Positions 17,287 through 25,052 of a stretch of DNA of 64,000 nt are shown in pieces. Source of the stretch: Mycolicibacterium komanii (GTDB taxonomy: Bacteria; Actinomycetota; Actinomycetes; Mycobacteriales; Mycobacteriaceae); contig NZ_CVTA01000044.1 in NCBI RefSeq assembly GCF_001050035.1, positions 186,001 to 250,000 of the forward strand, read 5' to 3'. A program made the position numbers and the translations under genes. The notes under the pieces were generated by a model that made no database searches, was not told the DNA's origin, and was given only the letters and a program-made list of their open reading frames with translations. Position 1 is the first letter of the stretch, and the number at the start of each line of letters is the position of its first letter.

Positions 17287-17305
17287 GTGGTAATGTCATT
17301 ACCAC
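17287..17305. promoter_or_regulatory. TetR operator, copy 2
   Basis: GTGGTAATG-T-CATTACCAC is a perfect 19-bp palindrome with 9-bp arms, 32 bp before the amidohydrolase ATG. It shares the GGTAA-N5-TTACC core and the GTC centre with the site at 16533-16547. Confidence 0.78.
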
Positions 17306-17336
17306 TTACAGCCAAGCAGACTTCCAGGAGGCGAAA

Positions 17337-18560
17337 ATGACACGCCAGCTGCCCTATCCGGTGTTCGACGCCGACAACCACTTCTACGAGCCCAAGGAGG
17401 CGCTGACCAAGTTCCTGCCGGACCACCGCAAGCACGTCATCGACTACATCGAGGTCCGCGGCCGCACCAAGATCATGGTGCGCAACCAGGTCAGCGACTA
17501 CATCCCGAACCCGACCTTCGAGGTCGTCGCGCGGCCCGGCGCGCAGGAGGAGTACTTCAAGCACGGCAGCGGCGGCAAGAGCTTCCGCGAGGTGATGGGC
17601 AAGCCGATGAAGGCGATCCCGGCCTTCCGCGAACCCGGCGCCCGACTCGAGGTGATGGACGGCCTCGGCCTGGACTACTCGCTGATGTTCCCGACCCTGG
17701 CCAGCCTGGTCGAGGAACGGATGAAGGACGATCCGGAACTCATCCTCGACGTCATCCACGCGCTCAACGAGTGGATGTACGAGACGTGGCAGTTCAACTA
17801 CGAGGACCGGATCTTCTCCACCCCGGTGATCAACCTCGGGATCGTCGACCGCGCGCTCGAGGAACTCGAATGGTGTCTGGAGCGCGGCGCCAAGACGGTG
17901 CTCGTCCGGCCGGCGCCGGTTCCGGGCCTGCGCGGCACCCGCTCGTTCGGACTGCCGGAGTTCGACCCGTTCTGGGACGCCTGCGTCAAGGCCGGTATCC
18001 CGGTCTCGATGCACGCCTCGGACTCCGGGTACGCCGAATACCTCAACGACTGGGAGCCCGCCGACGAGTATCTGCCGTTCAAGCCGACGGCGTTCCGGAT
18101 GGTGTCGATGGGCAAGCGGCCGATCGAGGACTCCATGGCCGCCCTGGTGTGCCACGGCGCCCTGACCCGCAACCCCGACCTGCGGGTCCTGTCCATCGAG
18201 AACGGCGCGGACTGGGTGCCCTACCTGTTCAAGCAGTTCGACGGCGTCTACAAGAAGATGCCGCAGGAGTTCCCCGAGAACCCGATCGAGGCGTTCAAGC
18301 GCGGGGTGTACGTCGCGCCGTTCTGGGAGGACGACTTCGCCAAGATGGCCGACCTCATCGGGGTCGACCGGGTGATCTTCGGCTCGGACTGGCCGCACCC
18401 CGAGGGGCTGGCCGAGCCGACGCACCTGATCGACGACCTTCAGGGCCTCGACGAGGAGGGTCAGCGAAAGGTCATGGGCGGCAACATGATCGACTTGTTC
18501 AAGGTGCCCAACGAGATCGTGCACAACCCGGACGTGCCCGCGCTCGTCATCCCCGCCTGA
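17337..18560 (+). CDS. Amidohydrolase-2 family metal-dependent hydrolase/decarboxylase
   Basis: 407-residue TIM-barrel protein. The metal-site start is VFDADNHFYE (D11, D13, H15, E18). Further candidate ligands are H226 in SMHASDS, H273 in VCHGAL and D351 in FGSDWPHPEG. The ACMSD/gamma-resorcylate-decarboxylase-like branch of this family performs hydrolysis or decarboxylation. Actinobacteria often encode such genes next to acyl-CoA dehydrogenases. CAGGAGG precedes the ATG. It heads the unit with two acyl-CoA dehydrogenase genes and is probably repressed by the adjacent TetR protein. The reaction and substrate are not predictable from sequence alone. Confidence 0.87.
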   Translation: MTRQLPYPVFDADNHFYEPKEALTKFLPDHRKHVIDYIEVRGRTKIMVRNQVSDYIPNPTFEVVARPGAQEEYFKHGSGGKSFREVMGKPMKAIPAFREPGARLEVMDGLGLDYSLMFPTLASLVEERMKDDPELILDVIHALNEWMYETWQFNYEDRIFSTPVINLGIVDRALEELEWCLERGAKTVLVRPAPVPGLRGTRSFGLPEFDPFWDACVKAGIPVSMHASDSGYAEYLNDWEPADEYLPFKPTAFRMVSMGKRPIEDSMAALVCHGALTRNPDLRVLSIENGADWVPYLFKQFDGVYKKMPQEFPENPIEAFKRGVYVAPFWEDDFAKMADLIGVDRVIFGSDWPHPEGLAEPTHLIDDLQGLDEEGQRKVMGGNMIDLFKVPNEIVHNPDVPALVIPA

Positions 18561-18575
18561 GCCCAGGCACCCGTC

Positions 18576-18613
18576 GCGAAACGTGCGTGTCGGTCGTCGA
18601 CACGCACGTTCGC
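18576..18613 (+). terminator. Strong stem-loop inside the amidohydrolase/acyl-CoA dehydrogenase unit
   Basis: ACGTGCGTGTCG (18581-18592) pairs perfectly with CGACACGCACGT (18598-18609) across a 5-nt loop. GCGAA/TTCGC extends it with one bulged base. It lies between co-directional genes that are expected to be co-transcribed, so it may attenuate or protect mRNA rather than terminate fully. Confidence 0.55.
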
Positions 18614-18634
18614 ACGATTACGAAAAGAGAGCCC

Positions 18635-19783
18635 GTGACCGACAGCGCGAACAACGGCGCGAATCCCGAGGTGCTGCTCTTCGCCTCGACGACGCAGTCC
18701 TTCCTCGAGAAGGAGTTGCCGCTGAGCCGGATACGCGAGATGCACGACGCCGGAACCTCGTTCGACACTGACTGGTGGCGGCGGGCCGTCGAACTCGGCT
18801 GGACCAGCCTGCTGGTGCCCGAGGAACTCGGCGGCGGCAGCGTCTCCGGCAACGGCGTCAAGGATCTGGCGCTGGTCGCCGAGATCGCGGGCAAGACCGT
18901 CGCTCCCGGTCCGTTGCATCCGGTCAGCACCGTCCTCGCAGGGCTGGTCGAGGCGCCCGCCGGACATGAGGACACCATCGCGGCGCTGATCGCCGGCGAG
19001 GTGATCGCCACCTGGGCGGTGTACGAGCCGGGCCGACCGTGGTCCCCCCTGACGCCCTCGACCACCGCCGCCGCGACCGCGGGCGGGTTTCGTATCGACG
19101 GCGTCAAAGACCGCGTAGAGGCCGGCGTAGACAGCGGATTGTTATTGGTGACAGCGCAATCCGACGACGGTGTCCGCCAGTTCCTGGTGCCTGCGGACGC
19201 GCCGGGTGTGAGCGTGGAGCCGCAGCGTTCGATCGACATGGTCAAGGGCTACGCGCGCGTGCAGTTCGACGGTGTCGAGGTCGACGCCGGTGCGGCGGTC
19301 GGCACCGCCGAGCAGACGCCGGAGTTGATCGAGCGGCAAGCCCAGATCGCCGCGGTGCTGCAGTGCGCCGAGGTGATCGGCATCCTCGACACGGTGCTGG
19401 CCTTCACGATCCAGTGGGGATTCGACCGGCACAGCTTCGGCCGCCCCCTCGGTTCGTATCAGGCGCTCAAGCACAAGTACGCCGATCTCAAGATCTGGTT
19501 CGAAGGTTGCCGGGCCACCACCAGCGCCGCGGTGGCCGAGGTGGCCGCTCGTAGCCCCGGAGCGGCGATGGCGGTCAGCGTCGCGAAATCCTATGTGGGC
19601 GAATACTCTCCGGACATGTTGCAGCTGTGCGTTCAGTTGCACGGGGGTATCGGGGTGACGTGGGAGCACGATCTGCACCTGTTCCTGCGCCGGGCCACGC
19701 TGTACCGCTCGCTGTTCGGCACCCCCGAGGACCACAACCTGCGCGTCTACTCGCTCACCAAGGACCTGGAGCAAGCGTCATGA
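18635..19783 (+). CDS. Acyl-CoA dehydrogenase, first subunit of a pair
   Basis: 382-residue flavoprotein of the acyl-CoA dehydrogenase superfamily. The N-terminal helical domain has WWRRAVELGWTSLLVPEELGGG. The C-terminal domain contains GFDRHSFGRPLGSYQALKHKYADL and the flavin-site motif VQLHGGIGVTWEHDLHLFLRRA. The middle beta-domain is short and divergent. The GTG at 18635 begins VTDSANNG. The stop overlaps the ATG of the second dehydrogenase gene as ATGA. Adjacent FadE pairs in mycobacteria often form alpha2beta2 enzymes with one complete active site per dimer; by analogy these two probably assemble together. Confidence 0.88.
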   Translation: MTDSANNGANPEVLLFASTTQSFLEKELPLSRIREMHDAGTSFDTDWWRRAVELGWTSLLVPEELGGGSVSGNGVKDLALVAEIAGKTVAPGPLHPVSTVLAGLVEAPAGHEDTIAALIAGEVIATWAVYEPGRPWSPLTPSTTAAATAGGFRIDGVKDRVEAGVDSGLLLVTAQSDDGVRQFLVPADAPGVSVEPQRSIDMVKGYARVQFDGVEVDAGAAVGTAEQTPELIERQAQIAAVLQCAEVIGILDTVLAFTIQWGFDRHSFGRPLGSYQALKHKYADLKIWFEGCRATTSAAVAEVAARSPGAAMAVSVAKSYVGEYSPDMLQLCVQLHGGIGVTWEHDLHLFLRRATLYRSLFGTPEDHNLRVYSLTKDLEQAS

Positions 19784-21036
19784 CCGAGACGACATCCGCC
19801 CCGGCCACCACCACGGAGTCGGTGGAAGAGTTCGCCGCCCGCGCCCAGACCTGGCTGGCGGAGAACATGCCGCCCATCGACCCGAACAACCCGCCCGAGC
19901 ACGACCGCGGCGAAGAGGAGCCGTGGCACCGGGCGCGCGAACTCCAGAAGAGGCTGTGGGAGGGCGGATTCGCCGGGATCTGCTTCCCCAAAGAGTACGG
20001 CGGGCTGGGACTGCCGATCGCCTACCAGAAGGCGTTCGACCAAGTGTCGCGCTGCTACGAGATGCCGGTCATTCTCAACACCCCGACGTTCACGATCTGT
20101 GCGGCCACCATCCTCGACACCGGCAGCGAGGAGCAGAAGCGTCAGCACATCTCCGCCGCGCTGCGCGGCGAGGAGGTGCTGGTGCAGCTGCTGTCGGAGC
20201 CGAGCGGCGGTTCCGACCTGGCAGGCGTTATCACCCGTGCCGACCGCAAGGGCGACAAGTGGGTCATCAACGGCGCGAAGACCTGGAGCACAAGCGCTTT
20301 CGCCGCCGACTACGGGTTGATGCTCGCACGCACCAACTGGGATGTGCCCAAGCACGAGGGCCTGACCATGTTCCTGGTGCCCATCGACAGCCCCGGCATC
20401 ACCTTGCGCCGCATCAAACAGGTCAACGGGTCGGTCGAGTTCTGCGAGGAATTCTTCGACAACCTCGAGCTCGGCGACGACGCGGTCATCGGTGAGGTCA
20501 ACGCGGGCTGGCATGTGGCGTCGCGCCAGCTCTATCACGAGCGACGCGCGGTCGGCGGCGGCTCGGAGTTCGCGAGCGGCATCGGCGCGGAGGGCAAGTC
20601 CGATGTGCCGATCAACTACGTCGACCTGCTGGAGAAGATCGGCCAGCCCGACAACGAGCGTCTGCGTGCGATGGCCGGCCGGGCCCTGGTGCACCGTGCC
20701 GTCCGCGAGCAGTTGATCGACCACGTGTACCACGGAGTCCTCGACGGTTCGCTGCCTCCCGCGGCGGGATCGATCATCCGCATCGCGCACGCCGACATCC
20801 ACCATCTCGAGTTCGACACCGCCCTGGCCATCACCGGCAGCGCGGGCGTGGTCGACGTCGACGGTGACCTGATCCGTTACGGCGAGCGGTATCTGGGCCG
20901 GCAGGCCGCCGCGCTCGGCGGTGGCACCACCGAGATCGCGCGCAACATCATCGGAGAGCGCGTGCTCGGGTTCCCCCGCGAACCAGCCGCCGATCGCGAC
21001 GTGCCGTTCAAAGAGGTCAAGCGCAACCGCGGCTGA
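19780..21036 (+). CDS. Acyl-CoA dehydrogenase, second subunit of a pair
   Basis: 418-residue acyl-CoA dehydrogenase with all three domains. Landmarks are FAGICFPKEYGGLGLPIAYQ, LLSEPSGGSDLAGVITRADRKG, WVINGAKTWSTSAFAADYG and GGGTTEIARNIIGERVLGFPRE. It oxidises an acyl-CoA to the enoyl-CoA, passing electrons to ETF. It is translationally coupled to the upstream dehydrogenase by an ATGA overlap. The substrate is unknown. The regulation by TetR and the neighbouring thioesterase and amidohydrolase suggest degradation of a branched or cyclic acid. Confidence 0.9.
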   Translation: MTETTSAPATTTESVEEFAARAQTWLAENMPPIDPNNPPEHDRGEEEPWHRARELQKRLWEGGFAGICFPKEYGGLGLPIAYQKAFDQVSRCYEMPVILNTPTFTICAATILDTGSEEQKRQHISAALRGEEVLVQLLSEPSGGSDLAGVITRADRKGDKWVINGAKTWSTSAFAADYGLMLARTNWDVPKHEGLTMFLVPIDSPGITLRRIKQVNGSVEFCEEFFDNLELGDDAVIGEVNAGWHVASRQLYHERRAVGGGSEFASGIGAEGKSDVPINYVDLLEKIGQPDNERLRAMAGRALVHRAVREQLIDHVYHGVLDGSLPPAAGSIIRIAHADIHHLEFDTALAITGSAGVVDVDGDLIRYGERYLGRQAAALGGGTTEIARNIIGERVLGFPREPAADRDVPFKEVKRNRG

Positions 21037-21059
21037 GTTCTTCCGCGAGCAGACGCGCG

Positions 21060-22115
21060 CTAGAACAGGGTGGGCTGCAGGGCCTCGGCGGGAGCCGGCG
21101 CAGGCGTGGGTGGTGGGTCTGTGGCGCGAAACGAACGGCGGTCCGGTGCCAACCCGTGCTTGGCGACGAGCGGTGCCGCCCTGTCGTGCAACATCTTTCG
21201 ATAGTCCGACGGCAGATACGCGCCGCGGCGGTACAACTCGCGGTACTTCGGCACCAGCTCGGGGTGAGAGCCGGCCAGCCAGTCCATGAACCAGCCGCGC
21301 GTGGAACCGCGCAGGTGCAGCCCGAACACGGTGACACCGGTCGCGCCCGCCGCGGCGATCTCGGCGAGCAGACCGTCGAGATGCTCGACGGAATCCGTCA
21401 GATGCGGAAGCACCGGTGCCACCATCACGTGGCAGTCCAGTCCGGCCTCCCGGACGGCTGCGATCGTCCCAAGGCGCGCCTGGGGTGACGGCGTGCCCGG
21501 TTCGACCTCCTTGTGCAGCACGGGATCCCCGACGGCGAGCGAGACCGCCACACTGACGTCCACCTGACGGGCCGCCTCGCGGATCAGCGGCAGATCGCGC
21601 CGCAGCAGCGTGCCCTTGGTCAGGATCGAGAACGGTGTCCCGGAGTCGGTCAGCGCCGAGATGATCCCCGGCATGAGCGCGTAGCGGCCCTCGGCCCGCT
21701 GGTACGGATCGGTGTTGGTGCCCAGCGCCACCGTCTCGCGTTGCCACGACCGCCGCGACAGCTCGCGGCGCAGCACGTCGACGACGTTGGTCTTGACGAC
21801 GACCTCGCTGTCGAAGTCGCTGCCGGAATTCAGATCGAGATACTCGTGCGTGGGCCGCGCGAAGCAGTAGCGGCAGGCGTGTGAGCAGCCGCGGTAACCG
21901 TTGACCGTGAACCGGAACGGCAACATCGCCCGAGCCGGCCGGCCGGCGACATCAGATCGAGCGTTCGGCACCCTGTTGAGCGCCGATTTGCACAGCACTT
22001 CATGGAAGGTCATGCCCTCGAACTGCGGCGTCCGCACACTGCGCACGAAACCGATACGCTGCAGTCCGGGCAGCGCGCCGTCGTCGATGCCGACACCCTG
22101 ACCATCCCACCGCAT
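21060..22115 (-). CDS. Rv2578c-family radical SAM protein (SplB-like)
   Basis: 351-residue radical SAM enzyme. The cluster motif GCSHACRYCFAR supplies C77, C81 and C84. The rest resembles the spore-photoproduct-lyase-like branch: VALGTNTDPYQRAEGRY and FSILTKGTLLRRDLPLI. It would use a 4Fe-4S cluster and SAM to make a radical; the substrate is unknown. The family carries the name of M. tuberculosis Rv2578c, and that gene is recalled as a LexA-regulated gene. A perfect LexA box lies 9 bases before its ATG, so DNA-damage induction is very likely. A role in repair is inference. Confidence 0.9.
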   Translation of the reverse strand: MRWDGQGVGIDDGALPGLQRIGFVRSVRTPQFEGMTFHEVLCKSALNRVPNARSDVAGRPARAMLPFRFTVNGYRGCSHACRYCFARPTHEYLDLNSGSDFDSEVVVKTNVVDVLRRELSRRSWQRETVALGTNTDPYQRAEGRYALMPGIISALTDSGTPFSILTKGTLLRRDLPLIREAARQVDVSVAVSLAVGDPVLHKEVEPGTPSPQARLGTIAAVREAGLDCHVMVAPVLPHLTDSVEHLDGLLAEIAAAGATGVTVFGLHLRGSTRGWFMDWLAGSHPELVPKYRELYRRGAYLPSDYRKMLHDRAAPLVAKHGLAPDRRSFRATDPPPTPAPAPAEALQPTLF

Positions 22116-22124
22116 ACACTCGAT

Positions 22125-22140
22125 TCGAACTCACGTTCGA
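22125..22140. promoter_or_regulatory. LexA (SOS) box between radical SAM and helD-like genes
   Basis: TCGAAC-TCAC-GTTCGA is a perfect match to the mycobacterial SOS box TCGAAC-N4-GTTCGA. It lies 9 bp upstream of the radical SAM ATG and directly abuts the TAGGAT -10 element of the divergent gene. Confidence 0.88.
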
Positions 22141-22146
22141 TAGGAT
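22141..22146 (+). promoter_or_regulatory. Putative -10 element of the helD-like gene
   Basis: TAGGAT fits TANNNT and immediately follows the LexA box, so LexA binding would cover this promoter. The implied 5' leader to the GTG at 22197 is about 45 nt. Confidence 0.5.
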
Positions 22147-22196
22147 GTCAAGGTCGACGCGCGCGAGCCGGCGGTGACCCGAGAGAGAGGGGCGGT

Positions 22197-24374
22197 GTGC
22201 CGACCGAAGGCTACGACGACGAACTGTCATCCGAACAGCGCTACATCGACGATCTGTACGCGCGACTCGACGCCGAGCGCGCCCGGGTCCGAAAGCACTA
22301 CGACTCGGCACTGCGCGGTGACGGCGGCTCCCTCGTCGACCGCGACGCCGAGGTCCGCGCGGTGGCCAAGCGGATGAAGCGGCTCAACGTCGCCGACCAC
22401 GGGCTGTGCTTCGGCCGGCTGGACAGCGTCTCCGGTGAGCACCTCTACATCGGTCGGATCGGCTTGATGGACGAGACCGACGAATACGAACCGCTGCTGC
22501 TCGACTGGCGGGCCCCCGCGGCGCGCCCCTTCTACGTCGCGACCGCCGCCCACCCCGAGGGCATGCGACGGCGTCGCCAGTTCCACTCGATCGGACGACG
22601 CATCACCGATTTCACCGACGAGACCCTCGGCAGACCCACCGAGGGCGCGCAGGGCGACGCGGCGCTGCTGGCCGCCGTCAACGCACCGCGCGGCGACGGC
22701 ATGCGCGACATCGTGGCGACCATCCAGGCCGAACAGGACGAGATCATCCGGCTCGACCACCCGGGTGTGTTGGTGATCGAGGGCGGCCCGGGCACGGGCA
22801 AGACCGTTGTCGCATTGCACCGCGTGGCCTACCTGCTCTACACGCAGCGGGAGCGGATGGAGCGCCACGGCGTCCTGGTGATCGGCCCGAACACCGCGTT
22901 CCTGCGGCACATCGACCGGGTGCTGCCGTCGCTGGGCGAGACGAACGTCGTCTTCATGACGACCGGCGACCTCGTTCCCGGCCTGCGGGTGACGGCGCAG
23001 GACGCCCCCGACGCCGCGCGGGTTAAGGGGTCGCTGAAGATGCTCGACGTGCTGGCCGCCGCGATCGCCGACCGGCAGCGCGTGCCCGTTAAGCCGATAC
23101 CGATCAAGCTCGCCGACGTCACCGTGCGGATCGACACCGAGACCGCCGAGTGGGCGATCCAGGAAGCCCGGGACAGCGGCTCGCCGCACAACGACGCACG
23201 CGCGGTGTTCGTCGACGTCATCACCTGGGTGCTCACCGAGCGCGCGATCGCCCGCATCGGCAAAGGCTGGCTGACCCGCAACGACAAGGCGGCATGGGAA
23301 CACCTGCGCGCCGAGTTGCTCGACGAACTCGACGACCACGACGCGTTCAAGGCCGCCCTCGACGAGCTCTGGCCCGAGCTGACGCCCGAGGCGCTGCTGG
23401 CCGGGCTCTACGAGTCGCCCGACCGACTCCGCGCCGCGGGAGCGGATGAGTGCCTGCTGCGTGCGCAGGGCGACGCGTGGACGGTGTCGGATGTGCCGCT
23501 GCTCGACGAACTGGTCGACCTGCTCGGCGGGATCAAACCCGATGCCGCCGCCGAAAGAGAACGGCAGGAGGAGGCCGCCTACGCGGCCGGCGTGCTGGAC
23601 CTGATGGTGGCCCGCGAGGACCTGATGGACGACGAGGACCATCTGATCGCCGCCGACCTGCTCGACGCCGAGGACCTCGCCGAAAGGTTCGTCGAACGCG
23701 ACAACCGCGACCTCGCGGAACGCGCTGCGGCGGACCGTGATTGGACGTACCGACACGTCGTCGTCGACGAGGCGCAGGAACTGTCCGAGATGGACTGGCG
23801 TGTGCTGATGCGCCGCTGCCCCAGCAAGTCCTTCACCGTGGTCGGCGATCTCGCGCAGCGCCGCTCGGCCGCTGGCGCGAGGTCATGGGGTGCGATGCTC
23901 GATCGGTATGTGCCAGACCGCTGGGTCTACCGGCCGCTGTCGGTGAACTACCGCACGCCCGCCGAGATCATGGATGTCGCTGCCGGCCTGCTGGCCGAGT
24001 TCGCACCCGATGCGCAGGCGCCCGAATCCGTTCGTGCATGCGGTGTTCGGCCATGGGCGCGGCTCGTAGGTGGCGACGGACTATCCGTCGCGATCGACGA
24101 GTTCCGTCGCGACGAGCACAACCGCGAGGGCACCAGCGTCGTGATCGGGCCGCCCGGGATGGACGGCGTCGTAACACCCTCGGAGACCAAGGGATTGGAG
24201 TTCGACGCGGTGCTCGTCGTGGAGCCGGGCCAAATCCTGGCCGACGGTCCACGCGGGGCCGCCGATCTGTACGTCGCGCTCACCCGAGCGACACAACGGC
24301 TCGGTGTGCTGCACACCGAGCCGCTGCCACCCACGTTGAGCGGATTGTCCGAACTGCAGGCCGTGGCCGACTGA
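22197..24374 (+). CDS. helD: HelD-type RNA-polymerase-associated ATPase/helicase
   Basis: 725-residue UvrD-like superfamily 1 protein. The N-terminal arm (EQRYIDDLYARLDAERARVRKHYDSALRG) is a coiled-coil of the type that enters the RNA polymerase secondary channel in HelD. YIGRIGLMD and EPLLLDWRAPAARPFYVATAA follow. Walker A is GGPGTGKT at residues 196-203, and Walker B/motif II is DEAQ at 524-527. Motif III is VVGDLAQ, followed by VNYRTPAEIMDV and ALTRATQRLGV. HelD proteins release stalled or inhibited RNA polymerase from DNA using ATP. I prefer HelD over the rifamycin-linked HelR subgroup because the N-terminus matches the actinobacterial HelD pattern. The GTG start has a GAGAGAGAGGGG ribosome site. 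A LexA box lies in its promoter. In M. tuberculosis this side of Rv2578c carries linB. Confidence 0.87.
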   Translation: MPTEGYDDELSSEQRYIDDLYARLDAERARVRKHYDSALRGDGGSLVDRDAEVRAVAKRMKRLNVADHGLCFGRLDSVSGEHLYIGRIGLMDETDEYEPLLLDWRAPAARPFYVATAAHPEGMRRRRQFHSIGRRITDFTDETLGRPTEGAQGDAALLAAVNAPRGDGMRDIVATIQAEQDEIIRLDHPGVLVIEGGPGTGKTVVALHRVAYLLYTQRERMERHGVLVIGPNTAFLRHIDRVLPSLGETNVVFMTTGDLVPGLRVTAQDAPDAARVKGSLKMLDVLAAAIADRQRVPVKPIPIKLADVTVRIDTETAEWAIQEARDSGSPHNDARAVFVDVITWVLTERAIARIGKGWLTRNDKAAWEHLRAELLDELDDHDAFKAALDELWPELTPEALLAGLYESPDRLRAAGADECLLRAQGDAWTVSDVPLLDELVDLLGGIKPDAAAERERQEEAAYAAGVLDLMVAREDLMDDEDHLIAADLLDAEDLAERFVERDNRDLAERAAADRDWTYRHVVVDEAQELSEMDWRVLMRRCPSKSFTVVGDLAQRRSAAGARSWGAMLDRYVPDRWVYRPLSVNYRTPAEIMDVAAGLLAEFAPDAQAPESVRACGVRPWARLVGGDGLSVAIDEFRRDEHNREGTSVVIGPPGMDGVVTPSETKGLEFDAVLVVEPGQILADGPRGAADLYVALTRATQRLGVLHTEPLPPTLSGLSELQAVAD

Positions 24375-24389
24375 CCTATTGCGGCGCGA

Positions 24390-24809
24390 TCACCACTGGC
24401 TCAGTTGGCACTGCACCGTGTAGGTGCCGTCCTGTTGCACCGCCACCTGACCGTCGATCGCGATCTCGCAGTGCGGGTTCGGAGAGGCCTGCATGGCGTG
24501 GACGCCGGTGCTCGCGGTAAGGATTCCCCACTGCGGGTCCTCCATCGTCGTCTCGAACACCCACGGCACGCCCGGCTGAAGGACCACTTCCTCCTTCTTC
24601 AGGTACGCATACGCGTCCGCGTTGTAGGCCGCCTTGCTCGGAGGCTGCGCAATCAGATAGTTGAGCTGGAAGTCGGCGGGCGCCGTTGACGTCAGCGTGT
24701 ACCGGACCACATGGCCTTCCGACTGGGCATCGGCGGTCGCATGGCTGACCGCGACTGACGCCGCCGCCACCATGAACGCCGCCGCGACCTTGGCTGTAGC
24801 TGTTCGCAT
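24390..24809 (-). CDS. Small secreted mycobacterial protein of unknown function
   Basis: 139-residue protein with a Sec signal peptide: MRTATAKVAAAFMVAAASVA followed by an AxA-type site near residue 28 (ATADAQ). The mature part contains VVRYTLTSTAPADFQLNYL and a C-terminal half with two cysteines (PHCEIAIDG and VQCQLSQW) that could form one disulfide. This is the pattern of many small exported mycobacterial proteins annotated as hypothetical. I chose the ATG at 24807-24809 because the longer frame from 24836 would bury the signal peptide. It is convergent with helD, with 15 bp between stops. Confidence 0.75.
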   Translation of the reverse strand: MRTATAKVAAAFMVAAASVAVSHATADAQSEGHVVRYTLTSTAPADFQLNYLIAQPPSKAAYNADAYAYLKKEEVVLQPGVPWVFETTMEDPQWGILTASTGVHAMQASPNPHCEIAIDGQVAVQQDGTYTVQCQLSQW

Positions 24810-24957
24810 GTTGGTCACATCGCCGGACGGTACCAAACCGTTACCGCAACTCTGCGCCCGCTGCTGACGCCTCCCGACGGCAAACGACCTGCGACGAAGT
24901 CACAGGTTAATTTGTTCGTCACACGCAGACATTTCCCAGAAACACCGCGGCTCTAAC

Positions 24958-24989
24958 GTCCCGATTCGACAACCACGCAAGGTCGGGAC
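24958..24989 (+). other. Leader hairpin upstream of the urt operon
   Basis: GTCCCGA (24958-24964) pairs with TCGGGAC (24983-24989) across 18 nt in the 216-bp gap before urtA. A second partner, ACCCGAC, at 24996-25002 could compete for the GTCGGG arm. No known riboswitch class is recognisable. A weak GlnR-like pair (GACAT-N6-GAAAC, 24928-24943) lies just upstream. Confidence 0.3.
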
Positions 24990-25052
24990 ACTCGCACCCG
25001 ACTCGACGCTCATCGCCGATGTGCGCTGCGGATATATAGGGAAAGGCTGTTC

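Noticed and set aside
22141..22196. Rifamycin-associated element or other antibiotic-response site for the helD-like gene
   Set aside because: I see no such palindrome in the promoter; the only clear element is the LexA box.
24928..24943. GACAT-N6-GAAAC as a GlnR box upstream of urtA
   Set aside because: The first half-site departs from the GTNAC pattern, and a second box at the expected spacing is missing. Kept only as a weak candidate.
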